Assembly (NCBI GenBank): GCA_006538405.1
Contig: BJKQ01000004.1
Span: 2,728,001-2,792,000 of the forward strand
DNA length: 64,000 nt
Direction of reading: 5' to 3'
Source of the DNA: Hansfordia pulvinata
Lineage: Eukaryota; Ascomycota; Sordariomycetes; Xylariales
A model generated the notes under the pieces. The model saw only the letters and a list, made by a program, of their open reading frames with translations. It made no database searches and was not told the origin of the DNA. Below are positions 1 to 11,972 of the stretch, one piece after another (within the stretch, counting starts at the first letter, position 1; every line of letters begins with the position of its first letter). Made by a program: the position numbers and the translations under genes.

Positions 1-1
1 T

Positions 2-145
2 GGAGCTGGATTCGGAGGAGTGAACCGGGAACGCGAGCGCAAATACATCCCGACGATTCCGCAGGAGTTTTTGGAGAAGCTTGAGGCCGGAAGCTCGAAT
101 AAGCCCATCTACGGAGAAAAGGACTGGGAAGACGAGGAGGTTTGA
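2..145 (+). CDS. C-terminal end of an unidentified protein (5' end outside window)
   Basis: An open frame runs from the window edge to a TGA at 143-145 and encodes 47 residues of a charged tail that ends in an acidic stretch (WEDEEV). It contains the phrase KYIPTIPQEF. Composition and GC-rich third positions look coding, and there is no stop between the edge and position 143. I do not recognise the family from this tail. The real gene lies mostly to the left. The following kilobase has no convincing continuation, so this is probably the last exon. Confidence 0.5.
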   Translation, partial: GAGFGGVNRERERKYIPTIPQEFLEKLEAGSSNKPIYGEKDWEDEEV

Positions 146-1377
146 ACAAGGATTTGCCCATAGCTTCCAAGACACGCCCTTGGGGCACCAGGCTCCAGCC
201 ACAATAAAACCTTCAACAATCACACGAAGAGTCAGCAAGCGGACATTGCACGCCATCCTTGGTCGTGTTGTCCAAGCGTCCAAAGATCAAAGTGCGTGAC
301 CCCGACAGGCTTCTGAGTTTGCTACATAAGCCTTACTGATTGAGTCGATTAACACATACGACCATAGGATCAGGAAAATTCGGGATCCCGTCCGCTCTCC
401 CATAGACAAGCCTGTTACCGTTGGATTAGTAGTTGGGTCGGTGACGACCAGCGAATCCCCAATGTTGTATGTTTTGCCTTTCTTCTTTTGCCTTTTGCTT
501 TTTGTCCGTGTCGATTGCGTTTCACCCACACGAGCGAGTGTCCAACCGAGACCCATTTGATGGGCTGTTGCGCGTAAGGATGGCAATCGCCCGGCCGCGC
601 CGCTGCGGGGTGGCCCGGACGAGCCACGAATCAATAAGTTACTGTCAAACAAGGGCGATTCACACGGTTGAATTCGATGTTGCTGATTAGCCTGCACAAG
701 TGGCTTGCCAGATTGGTTTTGGGCGCGATAATCGATTTACCGTGCTCTCGCGGACTTGCACGGCCCGGAGTACACCTTGCGCATTGCCTATGAGTACGAT
801 ACATGGGTGGGTGGGACGGACTGCGCCTCTCATCACGGCGGATGTTGTCGCGACAGGGCGCCTTGAGTCTGCACACTGAGGTGATTATGTGTGTATTTCC
901 ACTCGGGGCGTCTACCGCGCGGCACTGTGGATGGTGGCTGTGTGAGGCGCGACGGTCGGTTCGACCGAAGAGCCTGCTGCGGCCTCCGCAGGGATCGGAA
1001 GAGGGGGGCGCCCAATCCTCGCCGTCAGCAAGCGTGTTGGTGGGGAACCAACGTGCTACGATGGGCCGCCTCGGATCAGGCTCGCGGTTGCGATTGCGGT
1101 GAGAGAGGAGGGGCGCTGGCCAACCAGATGCGCCCGCCGAGGCTGAGGAGGCTGAGGAGCGAGACAAACATAGGCCGAGTGAGGAAGCGAGAGATCGTCG
1201 TCTTCGCCAAGGCACACTGCGTCCCCCGACCACTCTCGCGTCTCTTCTCATAAAGGCCGGCGCGGCAGCCAAGGGGGCAGGCCGCAGAGCACTTTGCTCC
1301 TCTCTTTCTGGATCTCTCATAACTTCTGCAAGCCCTCCACGCGCCCGCCACATCGCATCGGAGACCCGCGCGCCGCA
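146..1377. other. Intergenic spacer
   Basis: No coding pattern is convincing on either strand. Several overlapping open frames here (the longest on the minus strand at 631-1353) have arginine/proline-rich random composition and are treated as chance openings in GC-rich DNA. The right part probably holds the promoter and leader of the CorA-like gene that follows. Confidence 0.5.
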
Positions 1378-3572
1378 ATGGGTGAAGGAGACAACTGCTG
1401 CTGCCCACGGCTGGAGCTGCGGGAGTGGCTTGGACGTAGGTCTGACCCTGAGCCTCCGATGATCGGACTACTGCGTGCCCGGACACAGTCTGTAGAAGAA
1501 CACACCGCTAACGCGATAGCCTCGTGACCGAGACAACAGATGAATGGAGAACGAGGGACGTGCCGTTCCAGGACCTCAAGTCCCACCTGAGCGACGCGGC
1601 TGCGGGCGCCTGGAGCCCCTTTACGGAGCCGGCGTCGAAGCTGTGCATCGTGTGAGTCGGCAGCGAGACCCGTTCATCTCTCGTGCGGAGGCCAACAAGC
1701 TGACGCCCCTCCGCCGTCTCATAGCAAGGTCAAGATCAAAGAGGTCAAGGACTGCCGGAGCGAGTCGCCGTGCCGGCAGGCGCTCGCCGACAGCTTTGGC
1801 ATGCCCGAGGTCTGGTGGACCCCGCAGCACCTCAACTCGCCGGGCTACTTTGGATGCGACTACGTGCCGGTGCGCGGCGTCGAGGGCTTCAGTGAGTTAC
1901 TCTGAACCTTGCTTGCCCCTCCCTACCCTTCGCCTCTCTGTTCCTGGCATATCGGGAGGAGCCCTGAAATGGGACACCCAAACTCACACGCCCACCCAGA
2001 CACGTGGGTCTTCTTTGAGATCAAAAAGGTCGTCGAGGACGCGGCAGCACCGGCGAACAAGCCGACGAGACCCGGCAGCAAAGCAAACCAGAGCGCCACC
2101 CCGACGACGACGAGGCCAGCGGCCCCGGCAAGAGCCGGCCCATCGAGTACTTCTGGCAGAAGATTGCCGTCTTCACGCGGTCCTTCCCCGAGTCCGGGCG
2201 GACGGTCGTCCTGTGCTTCGACCATCAGGAGGACAAGCCGGAGCCGGAGCCGGAGCTGAGGGACGACGCGGAGGGGGACCAGCCGGCTCTGCGGGCGCCC
2301 CCGAGGCGCGCCGTCGCCGTCGCCTCCCCCGAGGTCTGCGGAGAGCTTCGCGGCAGCGGCAGAAGCAGCATGACCTCGGCAGCTCAAGGCGAGCTGCAGA
2401 AGCAGCAGCAGCAGCAGCAGCAGCGGCGGCGGCGGCGACAGACCGTCAAGCGGCAGGAGACGGAGCTGTCGCACGTCCTGCGCTACACGCTGTCGGACCC
2501 GCCCCTCTCGGCGACGTCCTCAGGTCTTGCCGCCCCCTGCCCTGCGCTCGACGACCCGTTCTGGATTTACACGCGCATCGCGGCGGACGTGGCCCGGCTT
2601 GAGGAGGACTCCGTCTGGGCGATACGGGACTACGTGCGGGCGATTGAGAAGCAGGACGAGGAAGGCGGCGGGGGCGGGGAGGCAGGAAGAAGCCGCGACG
2701 GCGCAGACGGCGGGGACGAGGACGGCTATGACGGTGAGTACGACGATGACTACGACGACGACCGCAGGCCGGCCGTCGACTACCGCCGGCTGCACGACAT
2801 CCAGCGGCACGCGACGCACGTCACCGAGACGCTCGATATCGCGGTGCAGACGCTCGAGGCGGTCAGGAGGGCGCACGGCGAGCTCGAACTGTTCGCCGCC
2901 GACGACGACGACGACGACGGTGACGATGCAGGCGGTGACGGCTTTGACAGCGGCGGCTGCTACGGGTCTGGCGAGCTGTGCCGTGCAGCGGGTAGTCTAG
3001 GAGATGACCATCACCCGACGGCGGCCTCGACAGCGATACCGACACCACGGGACCAGAAGCAGCAGCAGCAGCAGCAGCAGAGGCAGCAGAGAAGGCAGCA
3101 GAGGAGGCGGCGCTGGACGAGAACGAGGTGGTCGATCCGGCGGTCGCTGGAGGCGTCGTCGCGGCTGGTGGCGAGCGTGCGGCACCGGTCGGCATCCAAC
3201 GAGAAGCGGCTGCAGAACGAGATCCAGCTGGCGTACAACCTGGCGGCGCAGCACGACGCGGGCAACTCGGTGCAGATCGCCAAGGCGACCAAGGAAGACA
3301 GCGTGGCGATGCGGACCATCAGCCTGGTGACGCTGGTGTTCCTGCCGCCGACGTTCCTCAGCACCGTGTTCGGCATGGGCTTCTTCGACCTCGGCGGGGA
3401 GTCGGGCCGCGAGCTAGTCGTCGGCGACTGGTTCTGGCTGTACTGGGTGCTCGCCGCCGTGCTCATGGCCGCCACCGGCCTGCTCTACTACCTCTTCGGG
3501 CCGGGGGTCGGGAGGGTGGTAAAGGGGGCGGCGGCGGCGGGAGGAGGAGGAGGAGGAGTAATGCCAAGTTGA
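1378..3572 (+). CDS. CorA-like Mg2+ transporter family protein, one frame break
   Basis: Fungal CorA-like membrane protein, expected to move divalent cations. Supported exons are about 1540-1651, 1725-1891 and 2000-3572. Introns 1652-1724 and 1892-1999 have GTGAGT donors and good branch sites. The first exon (ATG 1378, donor 1436, acceptor 1539) is a guess that keeps phase. The N-terminal half has family landmarks (WRTRDVPFQDL, PEVWWTP, GYFGCD, NTWVFFEI). The centre has acidic, poly-Gln and poly-Arg inserts. The C-terminus has the long helix (SNEKRLQNEIQLAYN), the pore-helix core (LPPTFLSTVFGMGFF) and a second membrane span (FWLYWVLAAVLMAATGLLYYL). GMGFF stands where bacterial CorA has GMN, as is usual in fungal relatives. 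The frame changes between about 2041 and 2115 and is one base short. With one base added the model has 636 residues. Substrate is inferred from family only. Confidence 0.75.
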
Positions 3573-3857
3573 AGGGGTGGATGAAGATGGAGACGAGGGA
3601 GGGAGGAGGAGGCAGAAGACGTTCAAGGGAGGGGTTGGCCATGAGATCGGAGAGGAGAAGAGGGGGCTGTGGTGATGGAGAGGTATGAGGCCAAAGGGAA
3701 CGACGACGTGGAGAAAGCGCTCGGCGGGTCGCGTCGCGAGCCGGCGAAAGGAATTTAGGGTCAAGTTTCATTAGTAGTTGGACGGGAGCTGCGTAGGAGT
3801 TATATGTAGACATTTTGGCAGCGGGATATTGATATGCAATTTTCCATTGTTGTTGAA

Positions 3858-4125
3858 TTAAGAATCTATTGTACAGTTCCGCCGCCAAGGGACCCGACAG
3901 CGCGAAGATCCGTCAAGGGCAGCCGTAAAGATCAGTCTGGATGAATGGAGGAAAACACTGGATAAATGCTGCAAAATTTCAGGTAGAAGCGAGTGGAAAC
4001 TTGGAGATGACGATGTCAACAGCGATAAAAGTGCCATCCTGAACCCCTCTGACCAGGTATATGACAGCTTGAGCTCGGACCGTCCCTACGAGATCTTGCG
4101 ACGTTTCCGTGAATCTTCATCTTAG
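3858..4125 (+). other. Short open fragment without start codon, possible gene remnant
   Basis: An open frame of about 88 codons follows a TAA and ends at TAG near 4125. It has no ATG but protein-like composition (for example SLDEWRKTLDKCC and RPYEILRRFRESSS), richer in Lys, Asp and Glu than nearby chance frames. It lies just downstream of the CorA-like gene and opposite the AAA-ATPase relic. It could be a decayed exon, an exon of an unseen gene, or chance. I do not recognise a family. Confidence 0.2.
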
Positions 4126-4288
4126 CTGTGGACTGGACTGACCTGCTTTGCGGCGTGAGACATGTCCTCTCTCTTGATCCTTATCACTTTTTCCACTTTT
4201 TCCAGATGCTCCATCTTGAGGGGGGAGGGGCCATCGTCGGTAAAGGGCCAGGAGACGCGCGGTCTTGAGCCAACTTATGGATCTCTTC

Positions 4289-4301
4289 GGGGGGGGGGGG
4301 G
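4289..4301. repeat. Poly-G tract (13 nt)
   Basis: Uninterrupted run of G next to the AAA-ATPase relic. It is one of a set of unusually long G/C mononucleotide tracts in non-coding DNA of this window. Confidence 0.9.
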
Positions 4302-4385
4302 TATGGTGAGCGGTTGTTGTAGACCCCATCGCTGGTCGATGACGCCCGCTGGATAAGAGTGTCCCCAATGTGTCGGGGTTCTTTT

Positions 4386-4720
4386 TTATTTTTTCTGGTA
4401 ATCGAGCCTTAAGTCCACGTCAAGGAGCATACCAGCCTTCGTTGTCAAGGCCTTCCCTGCTCCAGGCTCTCTCCACTGAGAAGCATGATAATTCCCTTCG
4501 CCTACGACGGTATGTTTGTTAGTTCTGATCCGCTGATCAAAGTGTCTCTTACTCCACGGCTGGACCTACCCTTGCCCTCGACAATATCATCAAAGTCGTC
4601 CAGTCCGGAGAGTTGAGCCTCGACGAAAGCCAAGACCACGCGCTTGTAGTTATTCGGTAGGACGAGACGGCCAAAGCAAGTATTGTTCCATTCGGTTTCC
4701 CTCTCTGAACATTGTCCAAG
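4386..4720 (-). pseudogene. Relic of a fungal AAA+ ATPase
   Basis: Two exon-like pieces read on the minus strand. Piece A (about 4720-4570) carries EWNNTCFGRLVLPNN followed by VVLAFVEAQLSG, which resembles the pre-Walker segment of fungal AAA ATPases, and ends at a GTAGGT donor after EGK. Piece B (from 4501) carries KGIIMLLSGE and then, two bases out of frame, a Walker A-like PGAGKALTTKA. The frame does not carry across the intron, a two-base (GA) expansion splits the P-loop, and the Ser/Thr that should follow the P-loop Lys is Ala. The match then fades and a stop follows at about 4386. Walker B and the C-terminal AAA lid were not found. I see it as a dead, truncated copy. A mis-assembled gene is less likely because losses are of several kinds. 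Confidence 0.6.
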
Positions 4721-4843
4721 TAGAGCTTGGCTGCACGAAGAGTCAGTTTAAATACTCAAATCATAGCCTTTCCTTCCACCGGGAAAAGTGAAGGCCTGCA
4801 CCGCTTTTTGAGTCTTTAAGCAGAACCCGGTGACTCAAGGTGC

Positions 4844-4847
<4 letters not shown>

Positions 4848-4897
<50 letters not shown>
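4848..4897. repeat. (GA)n microsatellite
   Basis: About 25 uninterrupted GA dinucleotides in the spacer left of the Ser-rich protein gene. No gene overlaps it. Confidence 0.95.
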
Positions 4898-4900
<3 letters not shown>

Positions 4901-7900
4901 TGGATGTCGGACAGTGATGTATCGCCTAACCATCAGTTAGCCTGCAAGAAAACCATAGAAGGACACGCGAGCAATTATCTCTAGGCATACTTGCTCCCCA
5001 GCGCGAGGCACGGGGCTCCTGACCAGGGCCAGAGTCCACCGTCGGATCGAACCGCCGCTACGCAACATTTCGCTGCCTTTCTCTCGTCAGCTTCCCGCAC
5101 GTCCTGAAGCCAAAGAAACCCGCGCATCAGCCTTGATGACCATGGCTCTTCAGAGCGAGGAGAGAATTTTCACGAAGAAGAATGTCTGATCATTCTCAGG
5201 CTTGCTTCGCGCATGGCTGACGGGAAACGAGCTTCCTTTCCATATGGAAACCCCTTCGGCTTACAAGCCAGCGTATTCCGACTGTTCGTGACCCTCCGAG
5301 GGTCTCTCTCATACATGCACGCACTCACCGACCACCAAGCCCGGGGAAGTGGGCTCCATGACAAACACCCGATCCAAAGGCCGAGGCGGAGGCCGGGTGG
5401 AACCCTCGCGCGTGGCTACTCGTAGCTCCTGGAGCCCGCGCGGCAAGCAAACAAGCAGCCAGGTAGGTGGCTGGAAGCTAGAACCAGGGTAAGACGTGAG
5501 ACTATGCATACCATAAAAGCACATCAGACCACGCTGTGCTGCGTTGTCCTTGATCCCCAAGCCAGCCAGCCAGGCCAGCTAGCCATCTCCAAAGTTTACG
5601 ATACACCACACGGCGCCTACATGCGGATGGCTCTGAGACATGCATGGCGGGTTTTGTAGAGGCATTACCCCCGGCACTTGGTTGCACAAGGTTCCCAAGC
5701 GAATGTTCTGGCCTCTGGGACCGGTTCCTTTGAAAGCAAGCCAGCTCGGACGCCACGTGCTCCCCCGAGGCCATCTCGTGCCTGTCGGGACCGCATAGGT
5801 AGTGTCCGGCTCGCCTATGCTGCATCTCTGGCTGACTCTGGGGCTCAGCCAGAGCAAGTGACAGCTCCATGTGGGATCGGCAAGGCTGGGGGTGGCTGCG
5901 CTGACGATTCTGGGTTGAGCTAATGATTCAATATGGTTGGTTGACAACCTCCCCCGGACACGTGCAAGAAATACCGGCAACTTTGGCGATCTCTCCGTGA
6001 GGCGTGCCTTGGCTTGTCAAGCTCTTTGCCGCAGGTTCATCGCCAACAAAACCCGAGTCGGAGACCAGAGCCGGAAGATGGAGTGATGAGGTAGCATTTC
6101 CTCCATATCTCCATTTAGCACGACGGGGATGGCGGGAGCACAAGCCGCGAGATGAGATGGCCTCGCATGCGCAGATGTGCACGCCGTCCCTTCCCCTGGC
6201 ATATAGGGCAGAGGTTGACAGGCAGCCCGGCGCAGGAGGCGCACTGCCAACTCACCCGGGTTTCGTGGCTGGATGACGAGGTGCAGCCGGCTAGCTGCTC
6301 GGGCGGCCCAGGAAGCCGGGCCACGGCGCCTGGTCGAATCAGAGCGCCCCTCTCCGGGACGAGCCTGCGCGATGGCAAGCCTGTCGCACAAGTCCCCTGG
6401 ATCTAGCTGTGCGTGGCCGTGGTGTGTGCTGCCCTTCCTGGGCCCGGCGTGAGGGCTCCGTTGGAGAAGCGGAGGACGCACACGAAGCTGACTCGCACAT
6501 TGACGCACGCTCCTCTGTCGTTGCCTGGTCTCCTTTCTCTGTCTTGTCATCCCACGCGCGGGATCACCTGCTTGCCCATACGAGTCACCTTCTTTGCCGG
6601 CGATCAGAACATCGGTTGAGTGATCGAGTTGCCCGCTTCGATGAGTTGGGCTGACTGCTGTTGCTCGATTGGCTGCCAGGTCTGGGCGAGTCTGTAAGCG
6701 GGAGCTTCTCTTCTCTGATCGAGTGCAGGTGGAGGACGTCGGAGACTCGTCTATTGCCCATCTCGGCTGCTGAAGACATATCCACCCCTGCCTTACCTGC
6801 CCAGTTACCTAGGTATGGTCTCATTGCACGTCTTGCCCAACGTGATACTCTCAGGTGTGTTTTTGTACAGCCGAGGACTCTGCGTCTTCTCAGCCCGCGA
6901 CTGAGCTTTACTGTGTGCGGCGTGAGGCTTGACCTGTCGACGTCGGGTGGGTAGAGAGGAGAAGAGAAGGCGGCGAATGGTAGCCCACCACTATCCGACG
7001 ACCAGCGAGGGTCGTCCTCAAGGCTTCCTACCTTGGTTACCTTGGGTTTGTGAGACGAGTATGGGTATCGAACCTCTGGAACGAACGCTCAGCCGGAAGT
7101 ATCCAGATAACATGTAATGGATTCCGGTACCTACATAGTGGAAGGCGAGGAGTATAGTGTGTGCATGTGCAGCCGGCTGTGGAGAGCGAGTAGGGTTGCA
7201 TGTCGCCAACTGATGCCGCACTGGTTGAGGTTGCCGGCTTCCATCCACTTGGACTGGAACCCTACGACTCTCCACTCGCCCCCCCGAAGCTGGGGGTTTC
7301 AACCCGTCTTCAGGGCCTGCAGCGCCCTGCAAGAGCCCTGTGGATGCCCTGAAAGACCTCCATATTGTGGAGGGTTGGTTGCAGTCCAGTAGTAAGGAAG
7401 GTACCGGGACCGGAGTGAGGAGGCGTGGGAGGCACTGGAGGAAAGAGCGGACGTTGCCGAATCAGGAAGCCGCCAAGGCTGGACGGCGGGCTTCGATTCG
7501 CGGCCTGGCAGGCAGGACCCGGCCGCCCGTCCCGTCCTTCCTAAAACGACAGGTGCGATTAGCACCGGCGGCGTGGCTGTTCACTTGTCGGAAGGACATG
7601 TATACGGCCAAGCATATCGCGCCTTGCCCAAGTACTGGCTTCCCTCCGACTGTGCGCCGTCTTCTTTCTGTCGGCGCTCTTCCGAGTGTCGAATACCTCG
7701 GTCTGCAACGGGTGCCTCTGGAGTGACTTTGGTGGCTGCAACTGTACATACCTCACAGCCCAATACCCGCCCTCCAGCTCGCCGTCCGCCGGAACACCAC
7801 CCAGCCACATCAGCGCCCACCTCCGTCCGTTCGTCCCATCTCACATCGCGGCATCTCGACTCGTCTTGCCTTACGGCGGCGCACACGCCGACACGCGCGA

Positions 7901-10493
7901 CCACATGCCCCTTCTGTCCGTCTCTTTCACCTTTGGACTCTCCGATCGGCCTGCTTCGTGCATATTCTGCTCGCTCAGTCCTGTGACGTGACGACGACCA
8001 GCCACCCCTCCGCCCACGGCCAGCCCGCAATACTCGCGGCACGCCACCACGCGGCCTCGTACGACTCAGCATCCTCGATGTCGCTCTGGCCCCCGGGCGC
8101 TCTCCATCACACAAGACCGGAGACAAGACCGGAACCGTATCCACAGCCGGCCGCCTAAGAGTAAATCGCTGCTATCTTGCCCCAGCCCGACTCAAGTTAG
8201 CCCTGCCCGCCTAGGCAAATCCACGGACGCTTCAGAACTCGTCTTTACGAGTAATTCCTGGCCTTGTGCGTCGCAGGTCTGGCCCCGTCTTCCACTGCAC
8301 ACGCGCGCGTGCGCACTTGTGTCTGCGCTCATGGCCGCTCGTCTAGATGTTCTGTCGGACTCGAATGCGCCTTGAGGTCATTTATCCAAATAGATCAAGT
8401 GGGCGAGGTGTCACGGGTTCATACAGTCCCTGCCAACCCGGTCTTGGGCCACCATGCAAGCCCCATCCCTCCATTCTGGACCCCGCCGCGCCTCGCGCTA
8501 TCATGGCACGGGCAGGCCTCGACCGGCGGGCGACGGGAGCCTCACTACACAGCAACCCCCGCCTCGCCTGTTCTGCCCGCTTGCCCAGGGCCCCCCGCCC
8601 TGTATCTGGTAAGTGCCTAGCCTCTGGACCGCATCCCACCCGCCTTACCGTTCGCCCGCTCCGTCCATCCTTTGTCAACTTCCACATCGGAAACTCCACG
8701 GCCCACAAGTCTGGGGAACCCTGGCACCCTCGAGGCATCATCACGCCGAGTCGACCGCCGAGAAGAGCAAGACAACCACCAGCACCACCCGCGGTAAGCC
8801 GCCTACTGGCCAAGCCTTCAGTCGTGAAGACATGGCCTGACTACGCGCAGTCCCTCATGGCTGACATTGGCGTGCGCTGGCATGCCTGCTGAGTATTATC
8901 GGCTGCTCTTTCTACGCTGGGAGGTGCTGCCGAGTATCAAGGCCCTCTCCAGCTCCAGTCCAACGTGATCCTGAGACACCGACGCCCCTCTAGAGCAGAG
9001 AACAGATGGGTCTTCCCAACAACCATGTGCCATGCATGGAGCATATGCCCGACGCCCTGCTGCGCCCAATGAGCGAAGCCGCTCCGAGGCCACGGCTTGA
9101 GTGGGCCGCCAACGGCGCAAGCCACCGTCCACTTCGTCAGACGTAGAGCACCCACCGTCCGCGACAGCGGCTCCTGTCAAAAGTACAGAGGCCGCGACTC
9201 GAGACGGAATATAGTGTGGCTGGCCAAAGGGAGCAGGGGCATCTACGCGCACACAGATTCAGGGTCTGCCAGCCGCAGTCGCAGCCAGCTCGATCTCGGC
9301 CTCCAGGCCTACCACGTAGCGCCGGGCCGCGACCGCGGCCACTGCGCGCGCTACATCATATCACCCGGGCTTGAACAGGCCTGCCGTACGCCGCGCCCAG
9401 CCTATCATGACGACGCCACAGCCGTTCGGCATGGCAAGAAGCGTCTGAGTGCAAGTGCCACAGCAGGGACGGCGGTAGGGCTGCCGCTCGAGGGCACATC
9501 TGGTTGGCTGCGCAACCAAGGGCGTGAGGCCGCCCCGCGTCCGACCCGAGAAAGCGACTGGAAACAGGCATGGAGAAGCGAGTTTCGTGGACACGCCACT
9601 GGCACGACTGGCCGTGTAACCCGACAGCGAGCGCCCTGACCCTGGCACCGGCCCTGTCCCTTGTGGATATCTGCCGCGTCCCGACATGGTAGGTGGACGG
9701 GGCCGGAGCGAGTCGCTGCTCGACAGGCCGCGGCTCCACCCACACAGGACTGCCGGCGCTGTTCATGTCATCTGCAAGCGCCGCCGCGGCGTGGCTAGGT
9801 CCAAGTAAGTCGCCGCCAAGTCGGACGCAGAGCGAAGAACGCAGTGGGAAGCTCCGAGTCAGCCGCGAGTGAGCTGCCGACTCTCGAGTCATATAGCAAC
9901 CCACCATCGCCGCACGCCTGAAACGCTTTTCTCTCCACAGCCTCTTCTCTTCTTTCCCTGCCCCCTGACCTTTTGCGCCCAGGTTTCCAGCTTGCAAGGC
10001 TCGCATGACCGCAGGCGTTTGGCGGAGAAAAGGAAGACCCGCGCCACACATCAACCACAAACAATCCGCACCTGTTTATAGCCACTCCACTTGGCATCGC
10101 GATCCCCGAGTCAAGCCAGCATCTCCGACTCGGGTCCCTGCACCACGGCTCGCCAGCAAAGTTCAGACATAAAGCCTGTGGCGGTCCCGGATCTTCGGGC
10201 TGCATGATTTTAGAGTTGTGACGATTGAATTCTCGAGGTTCCGCTACTGCATCTCTGCACACCAATTCAAGGATATCGACATTCGAGAACAATTCGCCTG
10301 GTGGAGCGACAGCAACACGGCCTCACCTACCACGGCATTGTCAAGTCTCCCGGCGCCCACCACGCCTGGTGCTGGAAGGAACTCGCCGCAACCTTGTCCC
10401 TGAACGGGTTGCAACCCATAGGAGACTACCAGGGCAACAAACTTTGAGCGGACACAGATATACTCAGATTCGCACAGATATACCGTCGCCAAG

Positions 10494-11972
10494 ATGATGG
10501 GAGTGGCGCCTTTTACGTCGCTTGCTGCTGCGGCGAACGGGGAGCCGCCAATCAGGAAGATCAGACCAATGACGGTGATACCATTCCGCGACGAACAGAG
10601 CCTGGTAGGCGTGCCCTACGGCAGGACAAAGCAAGCCGAGCCGCCTATCCCCATCGTTCCAGCAAGGTCGCCGTTGCGGCCGCAGACCAGCGCAGCTGAT
10701 GATTCGGCGTTATCACGAGCGGCCAGCGCTGTGACCAGACCGTCTCGGTTCTCGACAAGCCGGGCTTCCCGTTTCTCGACGAGCCAGGAATCCCAGTCCT
10801 CGTCCTGGACGGACCAGTCAGCCTACACACAATCGACATATACGCAAGACCAATGGCCGCAGTCACCATACTCGCACTCATCATACTCTCAGTCAGCATA
10901 CTCGCGCACACCATCCCAGCGGCCGGCATCATGCGCGGTTCCTCCTCTGTCTTTCGGTAGGCAGGCGCCGCCGCGGCCGCCGCGGCCGGACGATCCGCAT
11001 CCGGCTCTGCGGCCCATGGCTTCCCAGCCCCGAATCACGTCGCAGCCGCCGCCGCCCAGGATGGCACAGGTGGAAGAGGAGGAGCTATGCTTCCGAGCAG
11101 GCCAGCATGTATACGCGCAGAATCGACACAGTAGGACGACGTCATCGCCGGCGCCGCCGACGCAGTCTGTTTGGGAGGAAAGCGAAGACGAGGACGACGA
11201 TGATCCATTCCCGTACGAGACGACTTTTTCGCGGCTCAAGGTAAAGACACAGAGTCTGCGGTTGCCGCACCTAAAGTCACCATCGCTATCGCTGCCGTCT
11301 ATCTCGTCGTCGGGTACGTCGTCGTCCAAAGCAAAGCCCACAGCAACGACAACGTCGCAGGCACGGCCGGTGCCGAGGCCGATGCCGTCATCCTACTCGT
11401 CGGGGAGCGAGGGCCGCCTAAGCGAGTCGGGCAGTAGCCAGCACAGCGGGGAGTTCTCGCTTTCGGACGTCAGCACGCTGTCGCCACCGAACAGCGCGCC
11501 GACGACGCCGACGGACAACAGCCTATCGGATAAGTTGGCGCGGTCGTTCAACCTGCAGTATTACACGACGGGGATTCCGGCGCCGAGCAAGGCGGCCATC
11601 CAGTACGCGGCAAGCCACAGCCATGGCCACGGGCACATTGGTCACAGTGTCAAGCCGTCGCAATCGACGTCGTCGACGTCGTCGTCATCGTCGTCGGCGA
11701 AGCAGCTTAAGAAGAGACGCAAGCCGTTACCCCCGCTGCCGCCGGAGGCGTACCCGCTGGAGAAGGAGGTTCCGCGGGCGATGCTGCCGACTAGTCGGTT
11801 TCAGTCGCAGGGGCCGGACCAGGGGCCGCCGGTGGCGGTGGGGGAATCGGCGGCGGCAGGGCTGAGACAGGCGCGGCGGGACCGGGACCGGGACCAACGG
11901 GAGCGGGAGGAAGTGCGCCGGGCGGGGCGGCAGATGGCAGCGATCAGCCTGAGCCAGGTGCGGATGCACTGA
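10494..11972 (+). CDS. Ser/Pro-rich, mostly disordered protein of unknown function
   Basis: A single-exon open frame of 492 residues with two in-frame ATGs (10494 and 10497). The N-terminus is moderately ordered (MTVIPFRDEQSLVGVPYG). A tract of Ser/Tyr/Gln repeats (QSAYTQSTYTQ, SPYSHSSYSQSAYS) follows at roughly residues 105-140, then Pro-rich and acidic (ESEDEDDDDPFPYE, about 235-250) stretches and a Ser-rich core. The C-terminal part has a conserved-looking segment (DNSLSDKLARSFNLQYYTTG), a basic-proline motif (KKRRKPLPPLPPEAYP) and an Arg-rich helix. The PLPPLPPEAYP run could bind SH3 or similar domains (inference). No catalytic domain, signal peptide or membrane span is visible. The ordered phrases and sustained open frame support a real gene. 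The function is unknown. Confidence 0.75.
   Translation: MMGVAPFTSLAAAANGEPPIRKIRPMTVIPFRDEQSLVGVPYGRTKQAEPPIPIVPARSPLRPQTSAADDSALSRAASAVTRPSRFSTSRASRFSTSQESQSSSWTDQSAYTQSTYTQDQWPQSPYSHSSYSQSAYSRTPSQRPASCAVPPLSFGRQAPPRPPRPDDPHPALRPMASQPRITSQPPPPRMAQVEEEELCFRAGQHVYAQNRHSRTTSSPAPPTQSVWEESEDEDDDDPFPYETTFSRLKVKTQSLRLPHLKSPSLSLPSISSSGTSSSKAKPTATTTSQARPVPRPMPSSYSSGSEGRLSESGSSQHSGEFSLSDVSTLSPPNSAPTTPTDNSLSDKLARSFNLQYYTTGIPAPSKAAIQYAASHSHGHGHIGHSVKPSQSTSSTSSSSSSAKQLKKRRKPLPPLPPEAYPLEKEVPRAMLPTSRFQSQGPDQGPPVAVGESAAAGLRQARRDRDRDQREREEVRRAGRQMAAISLSQVRMH

Larger units (their letters stand above)
3573..10493. other. Gene-poor spacer of about 6.9 kb
   Basis: Apart from the AAA-ATPase relic, a short open fragment at 3858-4125 and a (GA)n tract, all listed separately, I see no convincing gene on either strand. 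Open frames at 6017-6550, 7581-8144 and 9356-10060 (minus) have random Arg/Pro/Ser-rich translations. A TACTCGTA motif lies at 5417-5424. The last 400 bases are probably the promoter and leader of the Ser-rich protein gene. Confidence 0.5.

Noticed and set aside
631..1353. A 240-codon minus-strand open frame
   Set aside because: Arg/Ser/Pro-rich with no recognisable motif. Overlapping frames of similar quality exist on the other strand.
1544..2602. A 352-codon plus-strand frame over the CorA-like gene
   Set aside because: It is the wrong frame: the family motifs lie in the spliced frames with introns 1652-1724 and 1892-1999.
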